Source of the DNA: an uncultured Lachnospiraceae bacterium
Lineage (GTDB): Bacteria > Bacillota > Clostridia > Lachnospirales > Lachnospiraceae
DNA length: 25,835 nt
Assembly: GCA_947382415.1 (NCBI GenBank)
Contig: CANCYO010000039.1
Coordinates: 1 to 25,835, forward strand
Reading direction: 5' to 3'
A program made the position numbers and the translations under genes. Each line of letters begins with the position of its first letter. The stretch's first letter is position 1. The notes under the pieces are model-generated. The model was not told where the DNA came from. It was given only the letters and a program-made list of their open reading frames with translations, and made no database searches. Shown here piece by piece: positions 1 to 8,389 of this stretch.

Positions 1-108
1 TATTACTGGGTTTGTAGCCGTTTTTTTATTTAATAAGTGTCAAACTCGGGATTTTGCCTAAAGATTCAAGACAGGAGCGGGTTTTGCTTTAGCCGGATAA
101 AATTATCA

Positions 109-137
109 TTGCCACTTTTTAGATTTTATTTTATAAT
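109..137 (+). promoter_or_regulatory. Candidate sigma-A promoter of the giant flagellin gene
   Basis: TTGCCA (109-114), a 17-base spacer and a perfect TATAAT (132-137) match the housekeeping promoter consensus. Transcription would start near 144, leaving an untranslated leader of about 94 bases before the ATG at 238. The ribosome site before that ATG is G-rich but not a clean AGGAGG. The first 30 bases of the window end in a T-run (21-27) that could be the tail of an upstream terminator whose left arm lies outside the window. I see nothing else in 1-237. Confidence 0.6.
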
Positions 138-237
138 TAAAGTGCATAGGAAAATTGCGACAAGTGAGTACAATAATTAAGGGGTGTAACAATAGCGTTT
201 TTGAGGGCATGTAAGTGGAATTTATGGGGGATGCGGG

Positions 238-3200
238 ATGATTTCGGTTCAGACTAACATGGCAGCATTGTATGCCAGCAGACAGTTCCAGATTAATAAG
301 AAGGATAATGCGAAAAGCGCGGAAAAGCTTTCCTCGGGATATCGCGTCAACCGTGCGGCGGACGATGCGGCAGGACTGGCTATGTCGGAGAGGATGCGGC
401 GGAGGATCCGCGGGCTTGCGCAGGGGAGCAGGAACGGGCAGGATGGTGTGTCATGGGTGCAGACGGGAGACGGGGCGCTCAATGAGGCCCATGATATCCT
501 GCACAGGATGACGGAACTGACGGTAAAGTCGTTAAACGGGACAAACTCTGACAGCGACCGTGCTGCCATGGAAGCAGAACTGGAGGATTTAAAGCTGGAG
601 TTGGACCGCATTGGCACGGCGACAACCTTTAATGAGATAGATATTTTCTCGTAACATGAGCCGACGTACTATCAGTGTAACGGCGGGGCCAAATGGGATG
701 TCAATCAGATACATGTGGTATACGCCGGTCAGAATGAGATTACTTTGGAGTACAGGAAGTCCGAGACGGATCCGCCCACAAAGGTGAGTTTTCCCGTACC
801 CCCGGGAGAGTATACCACCATGGAGCTTTTGGATGAGCTTGAGGAAGTGATGGCCGGGGGAAACGGAGACGGAACAAAATTTGTCATGAAGTATACAGAG
901 GGCGGATTTGTCAATGTCAGTCTGGAGAACGGTGAGAAAGTTGACGGCATTACCGGCGGTTTGTCCTATCTGATGTATGATACCTATAAAGGCGGCAGTA
1001 CAGGGATGCTGATCGGAACTACGATTTTTCCGAGTGAGAACACAAGGTTGACGATCAATGCCGGAGTCAATGATGAAATGACCTTTGTCATAGAGGATTT
1101 CAAGGGAGGCAGTCGGACAAAGAAAATTAAAATTCCAGCCGGAGACTTTACCCGAAGTGAGCTTATCGATAAAATAAATGCGCAGTTGACAGATACTACG
1201 GTGAAAGCCAGCGCACATGGCACCGGGATCAGACTGGGCAGCAAGGAGGCCATCGTAACAGGGTTTAAGGGCAACATGTTTAAGATTGATGGGCGGGAGA
1301 ATACGTCGGTCTTTTACGATAATGTAAAATATGGCAGCGTAACTCAGACAAAGGCGGAGTTCCGGGGCGGATGCGTACTGACCACGGATGCAAGAGATCC
1401 GGAGCATACGAAGTTTGTGATAGACAGTACCAATAATGTGTTGACTTTGCAGCCCAATGGGATGGAGAACAGTGTGGATCTGGTGATTCCGGAGGATGAG
1501 TATACTGCGGATACGATGTGTGATAAGCTCAATGAGCTTTTTCGCAGTCAGGGGCTCGATCTGAATGCGTCAGCGATATCGGAAAATAAGGTGCTGGACA
1601 CAAGCGTGGTGTTCAAAGGAATCAAGATTGTGTCCGGCATATACGGACCTGACAGCAAGGTCAATCTGGACAAGACCAGCAGTGCATATGACACGTTGTT
1701 TACGGCGCGGGAATATAACCGTTACGGACAGAAGGCAAGTCTGATCAACGAGAACAAACAGGATAAGGATGCGTGGTTCTGGGGCGGGAAAAATCTTTCA
1801 GGGCTTTCTTCGGCTGCGCCGCTGGAGCTGACATCGAGCAATAATAAGTTTGAAATAACGATCAAGGATGCAAATGCGGGCGAGGTGACGAGGACTATCA
1901 CGCTGCCGCCGACAAAATACTACGGTCCTGGCGACGTGGTAGCAAAGATTACCAGCGAGTTGGAGGCCTATATCGACACGAAAGATAAGGTGAAGGTTAC
2001 CCTTGACAACGGCAGAATCAAATTTGAAGGAAAGGACGGGAAGTCGGTGGATTCCATTTCCGTCAATCCAAACTCCAGTAGTTATGACGCACTTTTTAAG
2101 GGGACGACCATAAGCTATTTGCCAACGACGAATTCCGGAACGGGTTCCATCACTCTGGATACACCGGGCGGGGTGAGCTCCGGATCCATGGTCATCATGA
2201 TAGACAATGTGCCCCATACAGTGACCTTTCCGCCGAATGCGTCCAAGGATGAAATCGAGAAAGCCATCGACAGTCAGATAAAGGCGGATAAAAATGTCTA
2301 TCTGAATCGCTTTGACCATGCGTCGGGAACGGGCTCAAACAGCGACAGAAATTTCAGCGGCGTGGGAAAAGGGTCAGAGAGCGTCAAAGAGTGGTCCGGC
2401 AGTGCGCAGGGAACGTCCACCGGAGTGGAAGGTGTGGCGGGATTTACTTCCAGTACGCCTGCCATATTGGAAGTGGGAGCCCGGTTAAAGGACAGCATGA
2501 CTCTGGATTCCGGTAATAACGGGCTGAGGCTTACGCTGAATGGGCAAACGCAGCTTCTGACTCTGGCAGAGGGGACTTACAGTCCGGCACAGCTAAAGGA
2601 CGAGATTCAACTGCGGCTGGATGAGACGTTTGGCAATGACTGGGGCGGAGCTACAGTGGATGTGGTAGGTAATCAGCTTGTTCTGACATCCAGACTGCCT
2701 GATGGTTATGATGGGAAGAAATCCAGCATTAGCTGCGGCACAGACAGCAGTCTATTGAAGTATTTAAATACGGTGGAGAATCCGGCAGTATGGAGGAGTA
2801 ATCTTGCCCTGGACTCCAGCGTCAAAATTAATGCGAACAATAATCAATTCCGGTTTGTCTATGAAGAGAACGGAAACTCCAGAGACATCACGCTGACGCT
2901 TGCGGATGGAGACTATGCGCCGGATAAGCTGGTCGATCAGCTTAATATTCAGCTTGGCGGAACGGGAACCGGAATTAAAGCGTCCCTATTTGGGGAAAGA
3001 CTGCAGCTTACATCGGCCTCAGGAGGAAGCGACGTGGCCATCAGATATAATACTATGACAGGAGGCAGCTCGGCAAATACGCTGTTTGGAGATCTGACGG
3101 GGGCGGCGCCTGCGCGTGCCGTGATAGATATGAGTCTTCAGCATTCCATTAAGATTGAACCGGATAAACTTAAATTTAGAATTTCCGTTAACGGTCAGCC

Positions 3201-5076
3201 GCATGAGCTTAAATTGAAGGCAGGGACATATGACCGCGACAGTTTCAGAAATATGGTAAATGACTGCCTGAAGGCTCAGGGAGTGGCTGCGGAAGCTTAT
3301 CTGTCCGGCAGTAAGATCGGGTTTCGCACAACAGCCAAGGGAGCGCAGGCTTCCGTTGAGGTATCATATGATGACAGCGCAGACAGCGCCATGAGTGCGG
3401 TCTATGGCAGCACGACAAATATTATTCCCGGTGTGGATGCCAGCTGGAACGGTGATAAGCTGACGCTGCGAGCCGTAGATACCGAGGGCAATACACTGCC
3501 CAATAAAGTTACGGTTGCCTCCGGCAGCAGTGGAGGCCTGCAGCAGTCCAAGGTTGTCACAAGCTATAACTATCCTACCGGCGAGACCGGTTATCATTCC
3601 ACATTACACAGTAATGTAGATGGCGTTAATCTGACGGGAGATGTGGAGATAGACAAGTGGAATAAAGAATTGGAGCTTACCTTTTCTGACAATGGCAAGA
3701 GCACTCCGGTAAAGATTACGCTGAATGAGGGAAGTTATACCTATGACAATCTGAAGACAGCTTTGCAGAATGAGCTGGACAGGCAGACGGGAGCCGGCAG
3801 GGTCAAGGTTACAGTGGATGCGCACGGTGTAAAGATAGAGGCGGCCGATCCGGGCAGCAGGTATGGGTTCAGCGGACTGGCGGGAGGGTTTTACTGGAAG
3901 GTTCTGTGTGCATGCAGTGAAAAAAACGATAAACAGTCGGAATCGGACAGGAATGGTACGCAAAGTGTAAATCAGGCTTATACGGTGGGACGCAGGGATA
4001 TTAAAAATCAGACTGTGGAGATCAACAAGGGGATCAGCGATGAGCTTTCCATCGATATGACTTATGAGAATAAGGTCCATACTGTTAAAGTGACATTGGA
4101 TCCGGGGAGATACAGGGGAGAGACTCTCAGGCAGCATGTGCAGGATAAGCTGGACGAAGAGCTTGTGAGGATGGGTCTGAAAAAAGGACTGATCGAGGTG
4201 GGGGTCGGCGACGTAAATACCGGCGTACAGGGCGGATGTGATAATGAGGCGTTGAACTTCCGGCTTTCAAAGGATGTGTCGTCGCCTGCCAGAGGAGATG
4301 TGATCATCGACGGTGTCAGAGGCAATGCGGCTTTTGAAATCTTTTATCAGACGGATGGCAGGATGATACCGGCATATATTATGGGAACAAAGGATATTAC
4401 GTCTGGAACGACCATTAATAAGGGCGAGACAGAGCTTGCCTTTGATGTGGACGGCACAGTCTATTCCGTTGATCTGGATGAGGGAGATTACTCCGCCACT
4501 GAGCTGATAGACATGATCAATCAGAAATTTGCTGCCGGGGGAGTTCCGTTGATCGCAATCCTTGATCCCGATAGCGGGAAAATGAAAATTTCTCACAGAC
4601 AGATAGATCAGCATGAGATCCGGGAGGTTTCCGGCGGGGCTAAAAACAATGTATTTTTTGCGGAGCATGGGGAGAGAGATCACACGGTTCGTTACGTTCA
4701 GATGAGCGAGGCCTGGGGCGACAGGATCGATCTGCCCAGAAGCGAGTTCGGAACGGCAATGATGGGTATTCATTCCATCTGTATCACAAAGCCCAAATAT
4801 GCGGAGAAAGCTCTGGAAAGGATGAGTGCGGCATTGGGTAAGATATCCGCTCTGCGAGACGCTTTCGGAAGCACCCAGAACCGTTTGGAGCATGCCATAC
4901 GGAACAACGAGAATTCTGAGGAAAATATGCAGGCTGCGGAATCCATCATAAGAGATACCGATATGGCAGGAGAACTGGTGAGACATGCCAATCAGAATAT
5001 TTTATTGCAGGCGGGGCAGTCTATGCTGGCACAGGCAAATAAGAACAGGGATTTCATTTTGGGACTGCTCAGTTAA
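238..5076 (+). pseudogene. Giant flagellin gene interrupted by one in-frame TAA stop
   Basis: Flagellin is the secreted subunit of the flagellar filament. Codons 1-138 (238-651) are a canonical flagellin N-terminus: MISVQTNMAALYASRQ, then EKLSSGYRVNRAADDAAGLA, then a D1 helix with ALNEAHDILHRM. The last ~95 residues (from KPKYAEKALERM, about 4790) are a canonical C-terminus, with a DTDMAGELVRHANQNI-type helix and the ending FILGLLS. Both lie in one frame, but codon 139 (652-654) is TAA. The frame then stays open to the TAA at 5074-5076. The second open segment can begin at GTG 715, but no ribosome site precedes it and it would lack the export and assembly N-terminus. CAA (Gln) to TAA would explain the lesion in one step. 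The middle ~1,370 residues form a repeat array, far beyond ordinary flagellins (about 270-500 residues). Readthrough, a sequencing error or a true pseudogene all remain possible. No HExxH protease motif is seen. Confidence 0.85.
694..4600 (+). repeat. Array of about eleven divergent Flagellin_IN-like modules
   Basis: At protein level a short pattern recurs: a hydrophobic strand, then a GxYt-like turn, then an amphipathic helix such as ELIDKINAQL. Examples are PPGEYTTMELLDELEEV (~799), IPAGDFTRSELIDKINAQL (~1132), IPEDEYTADTMCDKL (~1486), LAEGTYSPAQLKDEIQLRL (~2563), LADGDYAPDKLVDQLNIQL (~2899), LKAGTYDRDSFRNMVNDCL (~3214), LNEGSYTYDNLKTALQNEL (~3721), LDPGRYRGETLRQHVQDKL (~4096) and LDEGDYSATELIDMINQKF (~4474). 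Weaker copies lie near 1903 and 2228. Spacing is mostly 105-140 codons, with one larger gap. The pattern resembles the strand-turn-helix of the flagellin hook IN motif family seen in FliD and some flagellins. That assignment is my inference from pattern, not a search. DNA identity between copies is low, so this is an old duplication. Confidence 0.7.
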
Positions 5077-5157
5077 AATGTAAAAAAAAGATTGATAAAA
5101 TGGATGATATCATAGATAATCAGGTAAGAGGTTGACAGACATAAGGAGGATATACAG

Positions 5158-6300
5158 ATGAAGTATGATTACCTGATCGTTGGGGCAGGGCTTTTTGGTG
5201 CAGTGTTTGCGCACGAGATGAAAAACGCGGGCAGAACCTGCCTGTGCATAGATAAGCGTGAACATATCGGAGGAAATATTTATACAGAAGAAGAGCATGG
5301 GATTCAGGTACACAAATACGGAGCCCATATTTTCCATACATCCGATAAAAAAATATGGGATTATGTGAATCAGTTTGCGGAATTCAATCATTACATCAAT
5401 TCGCCCATGGCCGTCTATCAGGATGAGATTTATAATATGCCTTTTAACATGAACACGTTCAGTAAAATGTGGAATATCCGCACACCGGCCGAGGCGCATG
5501 AGATCATAGAGAGGCAGAAAGCGGAATGTCAGGTTGAGGATCCTCAGAATCTGGAAGAGCAGGCGTTATCTCTGGTGGGACGCGATGTGTACGAGAAGCT
5601 GGTGAAGGGTTACACGCAGAAACAGTGGGGCAGGGAATGCAGAGAGCTTCCGGCTTTTATTATCAAGCGGCTTCCGGTGAGATTTACTTATGATAATAAT
5701 TATTTTACCGATCCTTATCAGGGGATTCCAAAGGACGGTTATACAGCTCTGATCGGGAATCTGCTGGAGGGGACGCCGGTTCGTCTGGGCGTTTCTTACA
5801 GAGAGTTTGTCAGAGAGTCTGCCGGAGAGGCCGCATGGCAGTCGGAAGAGGGAGATTCCTTTGGCAAGGTGATCTATACGGGCATGATAGACGCGTATTT
5901 TGATTATTGTCTGGGTGCGCTGGCATGGCGTTCACTGCGGTTTGAGGAGGAATATCTGCCGGATTGCGACAACTATCAGGGCAATGCCGTGGTCAATTAC
6001 ACGGAGGCCCGAATACCATACACCCGCATTATCGAGCACAAGCATTTTGTGTTTGGCAAGGGAGCGGGAACTGTTGTCACCAGAGAATATCCCGCGGAGT
6101 GGAAGCAGGGGGATGAGCCTTATTACCCTGTCAATGACGACCACAACAATCAGTTGTTTGCGGGGTATCAGAAACTGGCAGCGCAGGAGAAAAATGTACT
6201 GTTTGGCGGCAGATTGGGGCAATACCGCTATTATGATATGGACAAAGTAATAGAGGCCGCTCTTGAGATGGCGGCCTCGGAACTTAACAGTAGCTGTTGA
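5158..6300 (+). CDS. glf: UDP-galactopyranose mutase
   Basis: This cytoplasmic flavoenzyme interconverts UDP-galactopyranose and UDP-galactofuranose, the donor for galactofuranose in surface glycans. The 380-residue protein has the family's usual length. It opens with a Rossmann FAD-binding loop GAGLFG (residues 9-14), then a DKREHIGGN segment that contacts FAD, and the family-typical HKYGAHIFHT and YTQKQWGRE blocks. A C-terminal GRLGQYRYYDMDKVI segment matches the flavin-binding end of the family. AAGGAGG sits 9 bases before the ATG. No terminator or clear promoter separates it from the flagellin, 81 bases upstream, so it may be read from the same transcript. Its 3' end overlaps the convergent FliD-like gene by 17 bases (6284-6300). 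Whether its product decorates flagella or only cell-surface polysaccharide cannot be told from the sequence. Confidence 0.95.
   Translation: MKYDYLIVGAGLFGAVFAHEMKNAGRTCLCIDKREHIGGNIYTEEEHGIQVHKYGAHIFHTSDKKIWDYVNQFAEFNHYINSPMAVYQDEIYNMPFNMNTFSKMWNIRTPAEAHEIIERQKAECQVEDPQNLEEQALSLVGRDVYEKLVKGYTQKQWGRECRELPAFIIKRLPVRFTYDNNYFTDPYQGIPKDGYTALIGNLLEGTPVRLGVSYREFVRESAGEAAWQSEEGDSFGKVIYTGMIDAYFDYCLGALAWRSLRFEEEYLPDCDNYQGNAVVNYTEARIPYTRIIEHKHFVFGKGAGTVVTREYPAEWKQGDEPYYPVNDDHNNQLFAGYQKLAAQEKNVLFGGRLGQYRYYDMDKVIEAALEMAASELNSSC
6246..6278 (-). terminator. Terminator of the FliD-like gene, inside the 3' end of glf
   Basis: On the minus strand a perfect 8-bp stem begins 5 bases after the FliD-like stop codon. 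GAGGCCGC (6278-6271) pairs with GCGGCCTC (6260-6253) around a 10-base loop. A moderately T-rich tail (TATTACTTTGTC) follows. On the plus strand the same hairpin lies inside glf codons and has no T-run, so it should act mainly in the minus direction. Confidence 0.6.
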
Positions 6301-7579
6301 ACATCATACCGGTGTAAGCGCTGGTGTCATAAGGATTTACAAAATTATGGCCCGGATTCTTGTAGGCCACCATGGTCTTATCCACGTAGTCCATGGGATT
6401 CAGAGAGATCTGGCGGCTCTTCCTGAGAAGCGAATTGGAAAAATCTTTCAAGTAAGAGAAAGTATCCGTGATATCCTCTGAGTGGTCTGCGGTTTCTTTC
6501 AGCACATCCGGCTGAATCTGCAGCATACCGTTCTGGGTCATGTTCAGGCCCATGGCTTCCATGGAGCTGCTGTATAGGGAGGCAATCCCCTTCATCTCTT
6601 TTATGAGGGTGCCGCTTCTGGACTGGAATTCCAGATAGGAGGAAGCCGCCTGCATGAATGTGTTATAACCGCCCACAAGGCGGGTAACATTATCGGTTAG
6701 GGAATCGGAGTCAGCCTTCAGACCGATGTGAACCGGTTCATCCGGGGCTGTGACTCCTTTTAACTCCACATCAAACAGTTTACTTAAGGTAAAGTGATTG
6801 GAGGCCGCAATGCGCTCCTGACCGTCCAGCAGGAATCTGGCGTTGGACGGAGTGCGGCTGACATAGTCCAGACCGAAATAATCCACTGTACCGCTGGTCT
6901 TGCTGGTGCGATTGTCAGAAATATGGAAGATCTCGGACTTCCCCAGTGCCAGACCGCTGGACTCCGAAACCATCCGCAGTGCGGTCCTGCCGTCGGACTC
7001 CAGAAGAGAAGCCTTGATGCCTATGCCGGAATTGTTTATCAGGCGCATGAGACGAGCCTGTATATCCCGATTCGTCTCATCTTCCCCTATGGCAAACTGA
7101 AATTCATAATTCATATCGTTGACGGAGATGTCGAAGGAATATGTGTCAGGCGGAAGCTGCACGGCCTCGTTGTCCATGAACAGTCCCATGTTTTCCTGCG
7201 GGGAGGCCAGTGACCGAACCTCCAGTGCATATTCCATTGTCTCGTTTACAGGAGGCTTATCTCCGATAAAAGAGGCGGTGACGATATCCTCGTTGGATGA
7301 GAATGCGCTTTTCTTGCTCAGGAGACCGTCCTGTTCCAGACCGCCGAGCTGCGCGATCGTATTGTAGAGCCCGCGGGCATTTTCCTTAATATCCACGGCA
7401 TAATTCTGAATCGCCTTATTGGTGGTGGGAAGATACCAAGGGGCGTCTTTATTTAATTTGACAATGGAATTATACACGGCACGAAGCTCAGATTTCTTGT
7501 GCATATCATAACGTGTCAGACTTTTCGGTGTGTACGTAGACAAATAATTATTGTAGACTGTATTGAGAACAACGCTCAT
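6284..7579 (-). CDS. FliD-like (flagellar hook-associated protein 2-like) protein
   Basis: The 431-residue protein resembles the filament-cap protein FliD in its middle and C-terminal half. A segment YALEVRSLASPQ is followed by a module like the Flagellin_IN motif (YSFDISVNDMNYEF, then IQARLMRLINNSGIGIKASL). Next come NARFLLDGQERIAASNHFT and a DNVTRLVGGYNTFMQAAS helix typical of FliD. The C-terminus ends in AYTGMMFNSYC. The N-terminus does not show the usual FliD opening, so this may be a specialised relative rather than the main cap. I chose ATG 7579 over an ATG 18 codons upstream because AAAGGAGG lies 8 bases before it and the upstream codons look like leader sequence. A sigma-28 promoter (7636-7662) supports co-regulation with late flagellar genes. 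It converges on glf with a 17-base overlap. Confidence 0.75.
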   Translation of the reverse strand: MSVVLNTVYNNYLSTYTPKSLTRYDMHKKSELRAVYNSIVKLNKDAPWYLPTTNKAIQNYAVDIKENARGLYNTIAQLGGLEQDGLLSKKSAFSSNEDIVTASFIGDKPPVNETMEYALEVRSLASPQENMGLFMDNEAVQLPPDTYSFDISVNDMNYEFQFAIGEDETNRDIQARLMRLINNSGIGIKASLLESDGRTALRMVSESSGLALGKSEIFHISDNRTSKTSGTVDYFGLDYVSRTPSNARFLLDGQERIAASNHFTLSKLFDVELKGVTAPDEPVHIGLKADSDSLTDNVTRLVGGYNTFMQAASSYLEFQSRSGTLIKEMKGIASLYSSSMEAMGLNMTQNGMLQIQPDVLKETADHSEDITDTFSYLKDFSNSLLRKSRQISLNPMDYVDKTMVAYKNPGHNFVNPYDTSAYTGMMFNSYC

Positions 7580-7635
7580 TGTCACGCCTCCTTTCCTCCA
7601 TGATACAAGGCAGAGCTGTTTAGCCCTCGACAATT

Positions 7636-7662
7636 ATATCGGAATAAATTTCCAAAACTTTA
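7636..7662 (-). promoter_or_regulatory. Sigma-28 (flagellar) promoter of the FliD-like gene
   Basis: On the minus strand TAAA (7662-7659, extended to TAAAGTTT) is followed by exactly 15 bases and TCCGATAT (7643-7636). This matches the TAAA-N15-GCCGATAT consensus of the flagellar sigma factor (SigD/FliA) except for one base. Transcription would start about 50 bases before the ATG at 7579. It links this gene to late flagellar gene expression. Confidence 0.82.
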
Positions 7663-7745
7663 ATAAAATTTTTATATTTATTCCAAAATTCCTGAAAATC
7701 CGTTTCCTAGAATTTATCGTTTTCAATTTTCTGCTATTGGTATAT

Positions 7746-7778
7746 TATATTCACGAATACCTGCATTTTGTGAATATA
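7746..7778. repeat. Perfect 9-bp inverted repeat in the divergent promoter region
   Basis: TATATTCAC (7746-7754) and GTGAATATA (7770-7778) are exact reverse complements with 15 bases between them. They sit between the minus-strand sigma-28 promoter and the plus-strand rpmG promoter. The spacing and symmetry would suit a dimeric regulator, but no T-run follows, so it is not an obvious terminator. I see no gene in the rest of this 358-base intergenic stretch (7580-7937). Confidence 0.5.
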
Positions 7779-7846
7779 GTGTAGCACATTTTGCAAGCGG
7801 AAACAAGGTTTTTTTGATAAAATACCTGCAAAACAGGAGAAATCGG

Positions 7847-7875
7847 TTGACGCGGAACCGGGACTGTGGTATAGT
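7847..7875 (+). promoter_or_regulatory. Sigma-A promoter of the rpmG-secE-nusG unit
   Basis: TTGACG (7847-7852), 17 bases, then TATAGT (7870-7875), with a TGG extended -10 just before the -10 box. The start point would be near 7882, giving a leader of about 55 bases that holds an eight-T run (7901-7908) before the rpmG ribosome site. Confidence 0.85.
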
Positions 7876-7937
7876 AGTCAAGCGAGATAAGATATAGGTC
7901 TTTTTTTTATGCTTAAAAAACACGTGGAGGTAGAAAA

Positions 7938-8087
7938 ATGCGTACAAAGATCACATTGGCATGTACTGAGTGCAAGCAGCGCAACTACAATACAACCAAG
8001 GATAAGAAGACTCATCCTGACAGAATGGAAATTAAAAAGTATTGTAGATTCTGTAAGACACATACGGCGCACAAAGAGACAAAATAG
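7938..8087 (+). CDS. rpmG: 50S ribosomal protein L33
   Basis: This is a 49-residue protein of the large ribosomal subunit. It starts MRTKITLACTECKQRNY and ends THTAHKETK. Two CxxC pairs, CTEC (residues 9-12) and CRFC (36-39), mark the zinc-binding form of L33 rather than the zinc-free paralogue. GGAGG lies 8 bases before the ATG. It is the first gene after a strong promoter and precedes secE and nusG, the order found in many Firmicutes. The stop codon lies within a small tandem repeat that continues into the spacer. Confidence 0.97.
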   Translation: MRTKITLACTECKQRNYNTTKDKKTHPDRMEIKKYCRFCKTHTAHKETK

Positions 8088-8143
8088 AAACGAAATAGAA
8101 ACAAAACAATTTCTGAGACGAAGTTATGTTTCTGAAACGAAGT
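8082..8143 (+). repeat. Short direct repeats between rpmG and secE
   Basis: AAATAGAAAC occurs at 8082-8091 and 8093-8102, the first copy covering the rpmG stop. TTTCTGAGACGAAGT (8110-8124) and TTTCTGAAACGAAGT (8129-8143) match at 14 of 15 positions. The spacer therefore looks built from slippage or local duplication. No stable hairpin is seen. Confidence 0.7.
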
Positions 8144-8169
8144 AGCGACAGACTGATGGAGGTATAGAA

Positions 8170-8373
8170 ATGGGAGATTCCGCAGAAAAGCAGACCAAGC
8201 CCAGCTTTTTTAAGGGTGTGAAGTCTGAGTATAAGAAAATTTCATGGCCGGACAGACAGTCAACCTTAAAACAATCCATAGCAGTGGTTGTAATTTCTGT
8301 TGTGATGGGAGTTCTGATCGCGGTGCTGGATTACGTTTTCCAGTATGGTGTGAATTTCCTGACATCTTTATAG
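8170..8373 (+). CDS. secE: Preprotein translocase subunit SecE
   Basis: SecE is the small essential membrane subunit that clamps SecY in the Sec protein-export channel. The 67-residue protein is typical of single-span Gram-positive SecE. A basic cytoplasmic segment contains the family signature FFKGVKSEYKKISWPDR (residues 13-29), followed by one membrane helix of about 22 residues (SIAVVVISVVMGVLIAVLDYVF). GGAGG precedes the ATG by about 8 bases. It lies between rpmG and nusG, the standard position, and its stop codon adjoins the nusG ribosome-site region, suggesting coupled translation. Confidence 0.97.
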   Translation: MGDSAEKQTKPSFFKGVKSEYKKISWPDRQSTLKQSIAVVVISVVMGVLIAVLDYVFQYGVNFLTSL

Positions 8374-8389
8374 GAGCGAGGGCGATTGT

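Noticed and set aside
59..100. TAAAGATT (59-66) and GCCGGATAA (92-100) as a sigma-28 promoter for the flagellin
   Set aside because: TAAA and GCCG are 29 bases apart instead of 15, and the -10 part has an extra G. A better housekeeping promoter lies just downstream.
715..5076. An independent 1,453-residue protein starting at GTG 715
   Set aside because: No ribosome site precedes it, the frame is continuous with the flagellin N-terminus, and the product would lack the conserved export and assembly end.
5132..5137. TTGACA before glf as a promoter
   Set aside because: A -10 box at normal spacing would fall on the start codon, and none is present.
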